From positions 30,050,116 to 30,114,115 of the forward strand of contig NC_068347.1 of NCBI RefSeq assembly GCF_014633365.1: 64,000 nt of DNA, in the 5' to 3' direction. The notes beneath the pieces were generated by a model. That model saw nothing but the letters and a program-made list of their open reading frames with translations, was not told where the DNA came from and did not search any database. The translations under genes were made by a program, and so were the position numbers. Of the stretch, positions 51,101 through 61,418 are shown one piece after another (positions within the stretch are counted from its first letter, which is position 1; each line of letters starts with the position of its first letter). Origin of the DNA: Diospyros lotus. Its lineage: Eukaryota > Streptophyta > Magnoliopsida > Ericales > Ebenaceae.

Positions 51101-54100
51101 CTGGTATGACAAAAGTCATGGCTGTCGTTGTTCCCTCCTCCATACAACAGGAAAGGGCATCGACTGCTTTGTTCTCGTGTCCTTTCCTGTATTGAATGGT
51201 GTAATTAAGACCCATGAGTTTAGACATACCTTTCCTTTGGAGGTGTGTATGTAGCTTCTGTTGCAATAGGAATTTCAGGCTTTCATGATCAGTTCGAATA
51301 ATGATCCTACTCCCTTCCAAATAATGCCTCCATTTCTCTACTACTATCAAAACCACCAATAGTTCTTTCTCGTATACACTGAGGCCGAGGTGCTTTGGCG
51401 CTAAAGCTTGGCTAATGAAGGCTATGGGCCTTCCTCCATGAGCCAACACTGCTCCAACTCTATAGTTGATGGCATCAGTCTCTAATACAAACGGTTGATT
51501 AAAATCAGGGAGGTTCAATGTAGGAACCTCACTCATGGCTTTCTTCAATCGATCAAAGGCAACTTCAGCTGCTTCACCCCAACAGAATCCTTCTTTTTTG
51601 AGCAACTCAGTCAAAGGCTTGCTGATGATGCTGTAATTTTTAACAAATCACTTGTAATAACCTGTAAGGCCCAAGAATCCTCACAAACTCTTCACGTTAG
51701 TTGGTCTTGGCCAGGCATTCATTGCTGCAACCTTTTGGGGGTCAGTGCTCACCCCCTTTTCTGATATAATATGGCCTAGATATTCCACCTGGGTTTGTGC
51801 AAAGGCACATTTGGACTTCTTGATGAACAACTTATTGAATTGAAGGATTTGCAAGGTCATCCGTAAGTGCTCTATGTGTTTAGGGAAGCTGGGGCTGTAA
51901 ATTAGGATATCATCAAAGAAAACCAGAATGAATTGGCGAAGATAGGGTTCGAATTTCTGATTCATGAGGGCTTGGAAAGTTATTGGTGCGTTAGTTAAAC
52001 CGAAAGGCATTACTAAGAATTTGTAGTGCCCTTGGTGAGTCCTAAAGGCTGTTTTGTGGATATCTTGGGGGCTCATATGGATTTGACGATATCCTGAACG
52101 GAGGTCGAGTTTGGAGAAAACTTTGGCTCCATGTAACTCATCTAATAGGTCTTCTATGATACGAATAGGGAACTTATTCTTTATGGTATGGGAGTTGAGT
52201 TGGCGGTAGTCTATGCAAAACTGCCAACTGTCGTCCTTCTTTTTGACTAAGAGAAGAAGGGAGGCATATGGGTTGATGCTAGGTCGAATGACTAATTGAT
52301 GAAGCATTTCTTTAATCATGCATTCAATCTCAGCCTTCTGTTTTGGGGGATACCGGTAAGAACGGATGTTAACCGGCTCGGAATTGGGTTTAAGGTTTAT
52401 GGTGTGGTCTAACGGTCTGGGAGGGGGTAGAGCTTTCGGTTCTTCAAACAAATCCTTAAATTCAGCTAAGAGTTCAAGTAAGTCCAGTTGAGTTACCTCC
52501 TAGGGAATGGAGCCATTCTTCGTTGCTTCTAGTTTGAGTTTCCTACCATAGTCTGGTTCCTCATCCTCCTGCTCGATTGCTTGTATCAAGAATAATTGAG
52601 CCACCAAAATCCACTTGCTTTTGAATAGCTTATGTAGTCTTTTTCCTAAAATAAGTTTGCAAGTACCAGCCTCCGCACTGCCAGTGATAGTCATTCGTTT
52701 TCCCCCTTTGTCGAAAGTGACTTCCATTTTCTTAAAATCAAAGCAAATGGGGCTTATTTCTCTAATCCAATCCACACTTAAGACCATATCGCACCCCCCT
52801 AACCGGAGAAGTCTTGAATCAGCTTTGAAGTTTTCCCCCTGCATCTGCCAACAGAATCCCATACACGCAGACTTACAGATCACCTTCTGTCCATTAGCCA
52901 CCGTAACAGACAGTGGAAGGGTCCTGGTGAGTCGACAATGGAGCCTCTTAGTTACTCTTTCATCCAGGAAGCTATGTGTGCTTCCCCTATCAATAAGTAT
53001 AGACAGGTCGTCCACCTGTGCCTTACCATCTACTTTTATGATTTTACTTGTGGATACTCCCCTTAGAGCAAGGAGGGAAATCTCCATTTTCTCTTCTTCT
53101 CCTTCGTTCTCTTGGGTCTCTGCTTCTTCCACCTCTTCTTCCCCATCTTCTGTTTGTTCTAGTAGCAGCAGTTGGCGTTTGCATTGATGGCCTGGAGTGT
53201 ACTTGTCTCCACACCTAAAGCAAAGTCTTGCTAGCCTCCTTTGTTCTCTCAAATTGTTCCCAAACGATGGGGATGGAGTTGGTAGAGCTAACGCCTTACC
53301 GTTTGGTCCCCCTATTCCTCCTTCCTTATTCCACCCCTTGTTACTCTGTTGCATAGGCACCTGCCATCCTCTACTCACCCCTTTCTGCTTCTTCGATAAT
53401 GGCTCTACCGCTAGCTCTTGTAGCTTAGCGCACTCCGTAGCCTGCTATACTGTTTTAGGTTGAAACATTTTCACCATGGGGCGGATTTCTTCGCTCTAGT
53501 CGTTGATGAAACTTGATACAAAGTAACCCTCAGTAAGTGTGGGATTGGAGATCAACATGAGGGCCTTCAATTCCTCAAACCTTTGTTGGTAGACCTGCAC
53601 AGATCCTCCTTGTTACAGTTTATTAAATTCCTCTACTACATCTAACATTCCTTTCTCCATTCCTTTCTCCCCAAATCTTCCACACATTCCTTACACAAAT
53701 TCTTCCCAAGAGCACTCGTCTTTCAATCCCATCCACCCCTGGTACCATGCATCCCCCACATCGTTAAGGTAGGCCGCAGCAATTGTTACCTTCTGTTGTT
53801 CGGCCACATTACAAAGACGAAACACTCTCTCACAACGCCTCACCCACCATCGTAGATTCTGGCCATCAAATAAAGGAATCTCCATACGCGACATCAACGA
53901 CCGGCTCTGGTTTGATCCTTGTGCTACGCCCGATCTCCTGACACCCACGTTTTCTTCCATCATTGGCTGCTTTGTTTCCAGTTCTGCAGATCCCTCCGAT
54001 TTGCTATTACCCCCTAGATCATTTAGGATCGGTTCTGAATGCTCCCTTGGAGGGAACTCAAGAGAGATTCAGACCTGAGTTTGGCGTGAAAGCATCAACA

Positions 54101-57100
54101 TAAATTGATGCATGTGATCCCAGAGAGTTTGGTTCTGTTCTCTCATCTGCTCCCCTAATCGAGTAGTCTGTGATCGACTCTCCTCCCGCTACAAGTTCAC
54201 CACTCCATCGATCCTTCTTTCCACCAAATTTTCAAACGTCTCTATCCGATTCTGCATCTCCGATACCGTTGCCGTCACTTGCTGGAGTTGTGCTTCCATA
54301 TGCTTCATCCTAGTTCCGTCTGCCATGGCCCTCCCGCTCGCCCACGAACGTGCTCTGATACTAGATTGTCAGATCTCTAATTCTGTCAATGATTTCTCCC
54401 ACAATTCAGAATGAATTATGCAAGAGTGTAAGATCCGAAGAGGATGAAATTCAAGGGGGAGAGATAAAGAGAGAGAGATAGAGCTAGAGAGATAGTCGAG
54501 AGATAATAGTGGGGAAAATGTGATTCAATTGTATTTCAAGATGCCCCGCTTCAGCGGTATGAGCTGGCTTATATACCCTCCTCAAGGAGGCGCCAATCAT
54601 TTGAATTACAAGCTACTAACTACCAGCTTCTACACACTTCTATACTCTAACCGCCTGCACCTTTATTACAATATTACCCCTTCGACTAATAGGCTCCCTT
54701 GCCCTTGTCCGTGACATAATAGTAAGGTTAAATTTGTAAATATATTTAAAATTCGAAAATATATTTTAGACCTACTTCATATCATACTCAAACCCATGAC
54801 CTTCCAATCACAAAGGAGCAGCTTTGTGCTGGCTACTGAGGTTTGCCCAAAAGAAAAAAACCACGAGAAGTTATACATTTTTAACTATTTCCCACTATAA
54901 GGGAAGAGAATATATCACATAAATGTAACGTTTTTCATAAGATATAATATTTGTCTTGTTATTGAAATACTATTACAATCCTTTTAAACATACTCCAACA
55001 AGAAGCTAGACTGAAGTTATCAAACACTGTCGCAACTTCTCTGAGCCTACTTTTTTTATTGGTCTACTGCTTTAAGGCCCTAGATAAATTATTTTCTCTA
55101 AGGGATCACATCATTAGAAAAGTTGTGCCCCAGACCAATCAGATGCTGCCATGATTTAGTGATAAGGTTAAATTTGTAAATACATTTAAGACATTTTAAA
55201 AAAATTCAATTTGTTTTACATTTTCCTTATCTTAATTTTAGAGCTTAGACTTGAAATTCCAAGTACAGAAGCATCAACCCAAACCTTCCATGCACCATTT
55301 TTCCTAGCATTATAAAGTTATCTAGTGCAGCCACCCAACCAAAATTTGCAAGCCATTAATTCCTACCGAATTTTCATATTTGAAATTGTGGAAATAAGAG
55401 ATCGAGAGGCCAACAGGCCAAGAATATTGCAAAGATAAGGATCCGAAATTCTAGGGAAGTTAGAGATAGAGGGGAAAAAAAGATAATTCAGTTTATATAA
55501 TTTAGTTTAAATTGTACTCATATGTATATATACATCCTATGCACGAACGAAAAGGTAGAGTTTTTCCTTTCTCCGAAATATTTTCTACATGGTATCAAAG
55601 CAGAATTGTTTTTCCTCCCATTATCAAACCCTAACGGATTAGCCGTCGCATAATCCAACTCCTTTCTACCCGTACCTGTCAATCTTGTCGTTATTCACAA
55701 TGGCCGGCAAAAGTAGCCAATCCTCTGAGATCATTCCCCTACAAAACAGCAACCCTGGAACCATTGGCAACAACATGTTCACCGTTACAGGGCACAAGCT
55801 AAATGGTCAGAACTATCTTCAATGGTCACAATTAGTGTTGATGTTCATATGAGGCAAGGGAAAAGATGATTGCCCCCAGGGCATAGGTCGAGCAGTCTGG
55901 CAAGCAATAAGTCAGGTTTGCACCGGTAGGTCGTGAGTTCGATCCTCATCTTGCGTAGTGAGGCAAAGCCTCACACCTGCGATTTATCTCCTTTGTCGGA
56001 ATCGAGGGCACGAGCAGGGGGGGCCGCACAAGGGTAGTCATCCCAAGGGAAAAGATGATTACTTAACCGAAGCCACAACCAAACCAAGAGAAGCAAAATC
56101 AGGGTTCAAAGCTTAGAAGTCCAAAAATAATATGGTGATGTCTTGGCTCATCAACTCTATGACAAACGAAATAGAGAGCATGCTTGATGATCTAAAGCAA
56201 GGAGATTCCCATGTTACACAGTATTTTAACTCCCTAAACAAGTATTGGCTTCAATTGGATAAGTGTGATATTATCCAATGAAAGTGTACAAATGATTCAG
56301 CAAGGTACAAGCAGATTGTGGAAAAGAAGAGATCATACAAGTTTCTCATAGGTTTGAACAAAAACCTAGATAGAGTTAGAGGGAGAATTCTCGGTACAAA
56401 GCCTCTACCAAGTCTTAGAGAGGCATTTGCAGAAGTTCGAAGGGGGAAAGCCAGATGAAAGTCATGCTGAAGCCTACAAACCCGACCTTGGAGCAATCGA
56501 CTTTAATCACCCAAGGAAGCCATCAAACTTCAGTTGAAGAAAAGAAGGGGTGTCCTGGGTGTGATCACTGTCACAAGATAGGCCCCACTAAGGATACTTG
56601 CTGGGAAATCCATAAGAAGCCACCTGATTGGGAAATCCATGGCAAGCCACACTAAAAATTTATTATAAGTACTTGTAACCCTAGCTTAATAGATTTGATT
56701 TGTTCTTTCCCTCCAATTTCTCTTCTCCTCTCTTTTGTTTTCTCCCAGTTCTATATTAGTTTTTCAAAAATCAACCACCTTATAATTGCTAAATTTTTTA
56801 GGTTAACATACTTGTCTAATTCTTAGATTATTGCAACAAATAAATGCTAGATATGCTTCTCAAGTAAAATTCAATAACATCAAGTGGAAGATATATTATA
56901 CTAGCAAGTTCACTAGATATTCAAACCAGGGGCGGAGCCAGGAAATGTGAACAAGGGGGCAAAAATAGTTTGGGAGAGGGGAGGGGGGCAAGACGTGGAG
57001 GGGATGGGGCAGGGGGGCAAAAATAGTGCAGTGTACCGTGATGTACAGTGCAATTTTGCTTGGGGAAGGGGGGCAGCTGCCCCCACTGGCCCCACGCTAA

Positions 57101-60100
57101 ATCCGCCACTGATTCAAACTATGAAATACAATCAACAATTTTTTAGTGCATAAAGTTCCTCCTACTTTCTTAGGTCCTATAGTTCAATATGTTTCTCTTG
57201 ACCATGTGTACAATTTTCTATTGCTAGTTTGGATAATTTTCTTCCAAAACAAAATCAGCAATAGATGATATTAATGATGAACATCCCCTCATAATCTTCC
57301 TCCTCAATATGAAAACAAAGATAAGTCATCAAGTTCTATAGATTAATATAATGATGCATCACAACAACACTTTTGCAACAAAAATCTAATTCCAAAATCA
57401 GAACTGCAACATGCACCCCCCCCCCACCCCAAAAAAAAAAAAAAGAAAAACGATTGTTATTCGAGTTTTGCATTGAGTGGCTGAAAATATTAGAAGGTCT
57501 TGGACTTCCCATTTAGAATTATATGTGCAGTAGTAGCAGTTAGGTAAATTAGGCTAACTGGATGTTATATTAAGTGAGGGGTAGTTAAGGAAATGTCCCG
57601 GTTATATCCTCCTTTGTAACTCACGCCCTTATGTCTATAAATGAGAGGCGTGAGGGTAAACTGTCGGGTGTGTGATTGATCATTCTCATTGTTGTGTGCG
57701 AGAGCTGTATTGTGAGAGAAAGCTAGAGAAGATAGTCTTGTAATCTCATAGTGAGGGTTCTTGTGTATCAGTGAGGGAAGAGGGATTGTGAGAGTGTATT
57801 TCTTGTACTGTTTTTCATCAAGTTCTAGTGGATTGCTCTCTCTAAAAGCGGCTCAATGTAGGACCATTTTATGCAGTCTGAACCAAGATAAAAGCTGGAT
57901 GCTTCTTGTGTGGTTTGCATGTTCTTTCTTTAATCTTTTCAATTACGTTCTTGTCATATTTCTGTATTGAATTAAATCAGTGAGTGTAAGGGTGATTTGA
58001 GTGTGTATTTTGGCTTGATTCAAGGAATGCCAGTGCTCCCAATTATAACAACGACAAAACACTGTGAGGTACAAGGACATGCCCTAGGAAGTAGACCAAG
58101 AAATTGTGAATATGATCTCCTAAAAAATGATAAATTGACAAGAAAATCTTTCTTTTCTCTTTTTTTTTTTTTTTTGAAAGGGGGGGGGGGGGGGGGATAG
58201 AAGATTATAATATGAGGCCCTATACCCACAGTAAAGCACCTCTACATTCTAACAACCTGGGGAAAGCTTGGCCACTAAGATAGCAACTAACAACAACAAC
58301 AACAACATATCCAGCCTTTATCCCACTATGTGGGATCGGCTACATGAATTCTAGACTTCCATATATTTCTATCTTTTGTCATATCTTCATTGAGATCCAT
58401 ACACTTCATATCAAACTTTAATGTCTCCCTCAAAGTCTTCCTAGGTCTGCCTCTACCTCTTTTTTTGATTAATTGTTCCATTTCATCAACTCTCCTCGCA
58501 GGAGCGTCTCTTGGTCTCCTTCTCACATGACCAAACCATCTTAGTCTAGTCTCTCTCATCTTCTCCTCTATTGACACTACTCCTATCTTATTACGAATAA
58601 CTTCATTTCTAATTTTATCTTTTCTTGTATGGCCGCACATCCATCTTAACATCCTCATCTGCGCTACACTCGTCTTTTGCTCATGTTGATATTTGACCAC
58701 TAAGATAGCAACTATTAAAAAATAAAAAAGACGGCTTCAGAACGGCAACACCAGAAATAGTTGGGTGAAACTATTCACAATACCCCCCAAAAAAAAGCAT
58801 CCGCCCCCTCCAACTCATACCAAAAATCAAACTATCACACACACTAACCCAAAAAAATACCACAAATGGGATAAACACCAAATCTTAAGATCCTAAAATA
58901 TGACTAAAGGCTAAAGCTAAGCAAAAAAAATTGTAGAGCACAAACCAGAAAGTATCAACTCTAGATTCTGGAAAGGACAAGGCAAATTTCTCTAAACCAT
59001 TATCATGGTTTAAGCCCTTCATTGGATTTCAAAAATAAACCATCCTCTACTGAAATAGCATGAAAAGCTGAGAAAAGATTATGCATAGGTTTACTATCAA
59101 ACTGAAAAATGGGTAGTAAAATAGGTGCTGTCAGAGATATTCATGAAATTTCCTATAATAAATGGAAAAGACAAAAAAAACAACAGCTTATGTGTGGATC
59201 TTAAAGCTATGTTTGGTAGTTTTGGAGGGGTGGGGAAGGAAGGGTATATAAAAGAAAGGGAAGGGGAGGGAAAGAAGGGTAAGGAGCAAGAGTTAGTGTG
59301 CTCTAGTTTTGGATGTTTAATAAAGCAACGGAAGAGAACTCTCTTCCCCTTGTTTAGGAGTTTAAGTGAAAATGTAAGGGAATGGAAGGGTTATAATATT
59401 CAATTTACAATGCAACCCTTATGCTTTATATGCTTTAAAGGGCAAGAAAGTCAAAGAAAACATTTTTAATTTGATAGAACGGAGTGTAAGCACAAACACT
59501 ATGTTAGAGATTTGTCTAGAGTATTGAGGCAATGACAGCAGTGTTTTTGTATAGGGTATTATGCGATTTTAGAGGGTAGACATAGGCGGTGGACCCTCTT
59601 GTAAATAGCTGTCAAGCTGGGGGTAAAACCGGTAATATCCATTCTTTAATAGCCTAGGAATTGCTGCTCTAAATATTCTATAAATAGAGAAGGAGGGCTA
59701 GGCATTAGGCGCATAATTTCAGTTCTTTCTCAAGAAAGCTTTGAGAGAGGAAAGGCTATGTTTTAGAATAGCTTTTGTAATCTTGAGAGAAGGCTTGTAA
59801 TCGAGGGGGTGCAACTGATGTACCGGGATCATTCTTTATGAATCAATGAAGGCTGCTCTTGGAGGGTTCTTAAGGCTGGATGTAGTGCCAATTCAATTGG
59901 CATGAACCAAGATAATCTCAGTGTTCTTGTGGACGTGTGGTTTGCGTTTCTGTTTGTGTTTCTTGTTTGTTTTAATTCTGTTTCTATTTATATTTTCTCT
60001 TGATTATATTAAATATGTTCCTAAGATCAAATCTGTGAGTGTGTGAGTAAGTGTGGTAGAATTCCTGTCCAAGAAAATAATTCCAGCTACCCTAGGTATA

Positions 60101-61373
60101 ACACAATAAAATTTGTAATTTATGAATCCTAAACCTTTACGAGCCCTAATCTTCTGTAATGCATGCATTTAAATCTATAACTATCAGTTTTACAGACATT
60201 ATAGAATAAACAAAATAGACGACGAGTACAAAAATGAGTAAGATTTTACAGAAGAAACCAACCCAGTGTAATAATCCTTGGGTAGATAAACATCTTTTAT
60301 GGGTCCAAATCGTTCAAATGGGATCCTAAGATCTTCTGGCCTGCAAGCAATCAAACAGATTAATTAGAAGATAGATAAACACATGTTGATGTATGGATAG
60401 ATAGAGAGATGAACAGATGGTAGTTAAAATAAAAAACAATCTGCTACTGAATCAAAGTGTAAACTAATAACTATTTTTTCTTGTGGTGATGCCACAGCTC
60501 AAAATGTCAATGTCCACAGCTGTGAATATTGTGAACATTTGATATCAAAGATTCCCAATCAATTCACATAAGAGGGTAAAAATCATTGATACTTGCTCAA
60601 TTTTGGGATCAAGGGGCTCACTAAACTTTAATTTTGTAACAACTCACATGAAAGAGTTTATAATTATAGATAAGAAAAGGCTTTACTGTATGACGGTTCT
60701 TATACAGAAGAACAAGAAAAAAAAAATTATTCAAGCACGGAACCATCCTAATCCTAGAGTAAAGCATTTCCCATGCATGATTATGCCTTTCTGTTAATAT
60801 GGGCTGGTGATATTGAGACATAAACGCAAGTTCAGGGACCAACTTTATAGAAATTAAAATTTACAGACCCACTTGAAACTTAATCCCAAAGTTCAGCAAG
60901 TGCCAATGATTTTTACCCCACATGAAACAAGAATAAAAAAAATGCCGAACCCTCAGACATTACCGAGCGAACTTCACACAAAATTCACGAGAAAATTATG
61001 CATTGCAACGTGACTACGGCTTAAAAACTGAAATTCAACGAAAAAGAAAAAGAAGATAATAATCATGCCAATGTTATGTACCACCTGAGAAATAACAGTA
61101 GTGTTCGTGAAAACCCCAGACTACATTGAGAAATAATTGAACGCGCCGTGAAAATAAGCTAAAGGACAAGAAATCAACCCATAACACTAAAAGATGGTAC
61201 GAATAGATAGAACATAAAGGAGACCTTGCGTCGAGGGAGATGTTGCGAACAAGGAGACCAGAAGGAGCGGGCGAGCGGCGGTCTCGGCGAGACCTACCGG
61301 AGTCGCGAGGGTCGTCGTACCGCTTGCCCCGTCTCGGACTGTAGCTTCTGCTTCGGCTTCTGTACCTCCCCAT
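45117..61373 (-). CDS. SCL28: SC35-like serine/arginine-rich splicing factor, SCL28 type
   Basis: Six exons join in frame: 61225-61373, 60263-60340, 48262-48426, 48106-48158, 47933-47972, 45117-45387, giving 756 nt and 251 aa. The N-terminus is RS-rich (MGRYRSRSRSYSPRRGKRYDD). One RRM spans about residues 39-116, with RNP2 LLVRNI (40-45) and RNP1 RGFGFVKF (79-86). FAEENRKTPQEMR follows, then an RS tail with SPRRSRSISRSVSP repeats. This order and the wording match Arabidopsis SCL28 (At5g18810) better than SCL30/SCL30A, as far as I recall. The protein binds pre-mRNA in the nucleus and recruits splicing factors through its RS domain. Intron 2 (48427-60262, 11.8 kb) splits the RRM and is packed with transposons. 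The start lies just below a (CT)n leader (61389-61418). Confidence 0.93.
48850..48995 (-). mobile_element. Au-like SINE remnant in SCL28 intron 2
   Basis: On the plus strand the order AAAAAAGGGGCCCC, GTGCATAAGGGCCTGGGAGGTC, CAACCTTACCCTGG, GCAAAGAAGCTGTTTCCATGACTC, CATGACCTTCC is the reverse complement of the plant Au SINE pattern. The tRNA-like head lies at the right and its B-box region at about 48930-48950. It is diverged and no target duplication is clear. A second partial head lies at about 54788-54845. Confidence 0.6.
48930..49329. repeat. Tandem duplication unit 1 (split by the Ty3 element)
   Basis: The stretch from CATGACCTTCCAAT through ACATAAATGTAAC, AAGATATAAT, CATACNCCAAC and CAATCATCTGCTGCCATG is repeated at 54790-55155. 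The two copies were adjacent before the retrotransposon landed. The remainder of unit 1 (TAATAGTAAGGTTAAATTTG) follows the element at 54717. Confidence 0.75.
49330..49690 (-). repeat. 3' LTR of the Ty3 element (361 bp)
   Basis: It begins TGTCAGATC and ends CCGTGACA on the plus strand. Near its left end it carries a palindrome (CCCGCAATTCAGAAT, one base, ATTCTGAATTGCGCGGG), which is partly deleted in the other LTR. It has a GA run (about 49436-49451). Confidence 0.95.
49732..51089 (-). pseudogene. Ty3 integrase and chromodomain region (broken)
   Basis: The integrase core lies in 50811-50197: MDFVEGLPKS (first Asp), IIVTDRDKVF (second Asp) and SETDGQAERVNQ (Glu). A stop near 50197 separates it from 50196-49732. 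That part has a GPYEV segment of the integrase C-terminus, then a chromodomain-like ending (LLVRWSNLHLENNTWEYL). The zinc-binding head upstream of 50811 is damaged. Confidence 0.9.
51090..52451 (-). pseudogene. Ty3 reverse transcriptase and RNase H region (broken)
   Basis: The open stretch 52451-51681 carries the RT palm: FCIDYRQLN, SKLDLRSGYRQI, FLVMPFGLTNAP and the catalytic FFDDILIYS motif. A stop separates it from 51614-51090, the RNase H part (FVLETDAINYRVGAVL, RTDHESLKFLL). Key catalytic aspartates are still visible, but the reading frame is interrupted. Confidence 0.92.
52500..53963 (-). pseudogene. Ty3 gag and protease region (broken)
   Basis: The gag frame opens at 53963, with a retrotransposon gag core (PLFDGQNLRWWVRRCERVF), and stops at 53691. 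A second open stretch (53378-52500) holds a zinc knuckle CFRCGDKYTPGHQC and then the aspartic protease active-site region, which reads LIDRGSTHSF. In functional relatives the triplet is D-S-G or D-T-G, so D-R-G is a likely inactivating change. The stretch ends at a stop codon before reverse transcriptase. Confidence 0.88.
54367..54716 (-). repeat. 5' LTR of the Ty3 element (350 bp)
   Basis: It is closely similar to 49330-49690 over its whole length, with small deletions in the palindrome and in the GA run. In element orientation it would hold the promoter. GGTATATAAGCC, read on the minus strand near 54571, is a candidate TATA box. Confidence 0.93.
54790..55180. repeat. Tandem duplication unit 2 in SCL28 intron 2
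   Basis: This is the partner of 48930-49329. The unit and the following AAGGTTAAATTTGTAAATA block also match 54724-54770, which shows that the duplicated segment was about 450 bp long and that the Ty3 element landed inside unit 1. Confidence 0.75.
55387..56657 (+). mobile_element. Truncated Ty1/copia retrotransposon (LTR, PBS, decayed gag)
   Basis: A probable 5' LTR (55387-55589, TGTGGA...TCTACA) is followed at once by a tRNA-Met primer-binding site (TGGTATCAAAGCAGA, 55590-55604). A gag-like frame starts ATGGCCGGC at 55699 and contains the copia-typical LNGQNYLQWSQ. It soon meets a stop and is interrupted by a SINE. More gag continues to 56657 and ends with a zinc-knuckle-like CDHCHKIGPTKDTC. 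No protease, integrase or RT follows, and no second LTR was seen. Confidence 0.8.
55872..56043 (+). mobile_element. tRNA-derived SINE inserted in the copia gag
   Basis: A 172-bp unit is flanked by a perfect 17-bp target duplication CAAGGGAAAAGATGATT (55855-55871 and 56044-56060). It contains a good RNA polymerase III B box (GAGTTCGATCC, about 55929-55939), an A-box-like stretch upstream and a GC-rich body. The duplication and the box order support SINE retroposition. Confidence 0.85.
56660..56918. other. Intronic spacer in SCL28 intron 2
   Basis: A pyrimidine-rich stretch (about 56700-56750) follows the copia gag. No other feature was recognised. Confidence 0.4.
56927..57111. mobile_element. 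hAT-type MITE in SCL28 intron 2
   Basis: This 185-bp element begins CAGGGGCGGAGCCAGG and ends AATCCGCCACTG. It has a perfect 8-bp target duplication ATTCAAAC (56919-56926 and 57112-57119). The interior is G-rich (GGGGGGCAAAAATAG occurs twice). It shares its terminal motif with the MITE at 27576-27823. Confidence 0.9.
57455..58050 (+). mobile_element. Solo LTR (596 bp)
   Basis: The unit begins TGTTAT and ends TATAACA, with flanks ACGAT and ACGAC (4 of 5 bases match as target duplication). It carries a TATA box (TCTATAAATGAGAGG, about 57635) and a 3' region (GAACCAAGATAA, CTTGTGTGGTTTGC) shared with 59502-60103. No internal region adjoins it. Confidence 0.65.
58180..58197. repeat. Poly-T / poly-G tract
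   Basis: A T run (about 58160-58176) is followed by AAA and a G run of about 16 bases. It is a simple repeat and a likely sequencing-sensitive spot. Confidence 0.8.
58290..58696 (-). mobile_element. 5'-truncated RTE-type LINE
   Basis: On the minus strand the fragment encodes the C-terminal end of a LINE polyprotein (MLRWMCGHTRKDK, LRWFGHVRRRP, KRGRGRPRKT, DRNIWKSRIHVADP). It ends in GGGATAAAGGCTGGATATG and a (TTG)n tail, as in plant RTE elements. An 18-bp target duplication CCACTAAGATAGCAACTA flanks it (58272-58289 and 58697-58714). No RT catalytic domain remains. Confidence 0.88.
58715..59501. other. Intronic spacer between LINE and solo LTR
   Basis: No gene was recognised. A purine-rich stretch (about 59224-59345, GGGGTGGGGAAGGAAGGG) gives an open frame without family resemblance and could be another degraded insertion. 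Confidence 0.4.
59502..60103 (+). mobile_element. Solo LTR (602 bp)
   Basis: It begins TGTTAGAG and ends GGTATAACA, with flanks CACTA and CAATA (4 of 5 match). TATA box TCTATAAATAGAG is at about 59678. It shares the 3' motif GAACCAAGATAA ... GTGTGGTTTGC with 57455-58050 and has nearly the same length, so the two belong to one LTR family. Confidence 0.65.
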
Positions 61374-61387
61374 CTCCTACAGAGCGC

Positions 61388-61418
<31 letters not shown>

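Larger units (their letters stand above)
49330..54716 (-). mobile_element. Ty3/gypsy LTR retrotransposon (chromovirus, Reina-like), complete but inactive
   Basis: A 5387-bp element sits in SCL28 intron 2 in the gene's orientation. LTRs lie at 49330-49690 and 54367-54716 (TGTCA...TGACA), with a perfect 5-bp target duplication TAATA (49325-49329 and 54717-54721). Reading on the minus strand, a primer-binding site is at 54352-54363 (TAGTATCAGAGC, one base off the initiator-Met form) and a polypurine tract at 49691-49704. The order gag, protease, reverse transcriptase, RNase H, integrase, chromodomain marks a chromovirus. The short LTRs and overall size suggest the Reina clade. The coding region is broken by several stop codons and cannot work on its own. 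By eye the LTRs differ at about 5% of sites plus small indels. Confidence 0.95.

Noticed and set aside
49673..53463. Plus-strand frames of up to 190 codons inside the Ty3 element
   Set aside because: They are antisense shadows of the gag-pol coding region.
55690..56657. Possible plant gene in SCL28 intron 2
   Set aside because: The frames are copia gag fragments with a zinc knuckle next to an LTR and primer-binding site.
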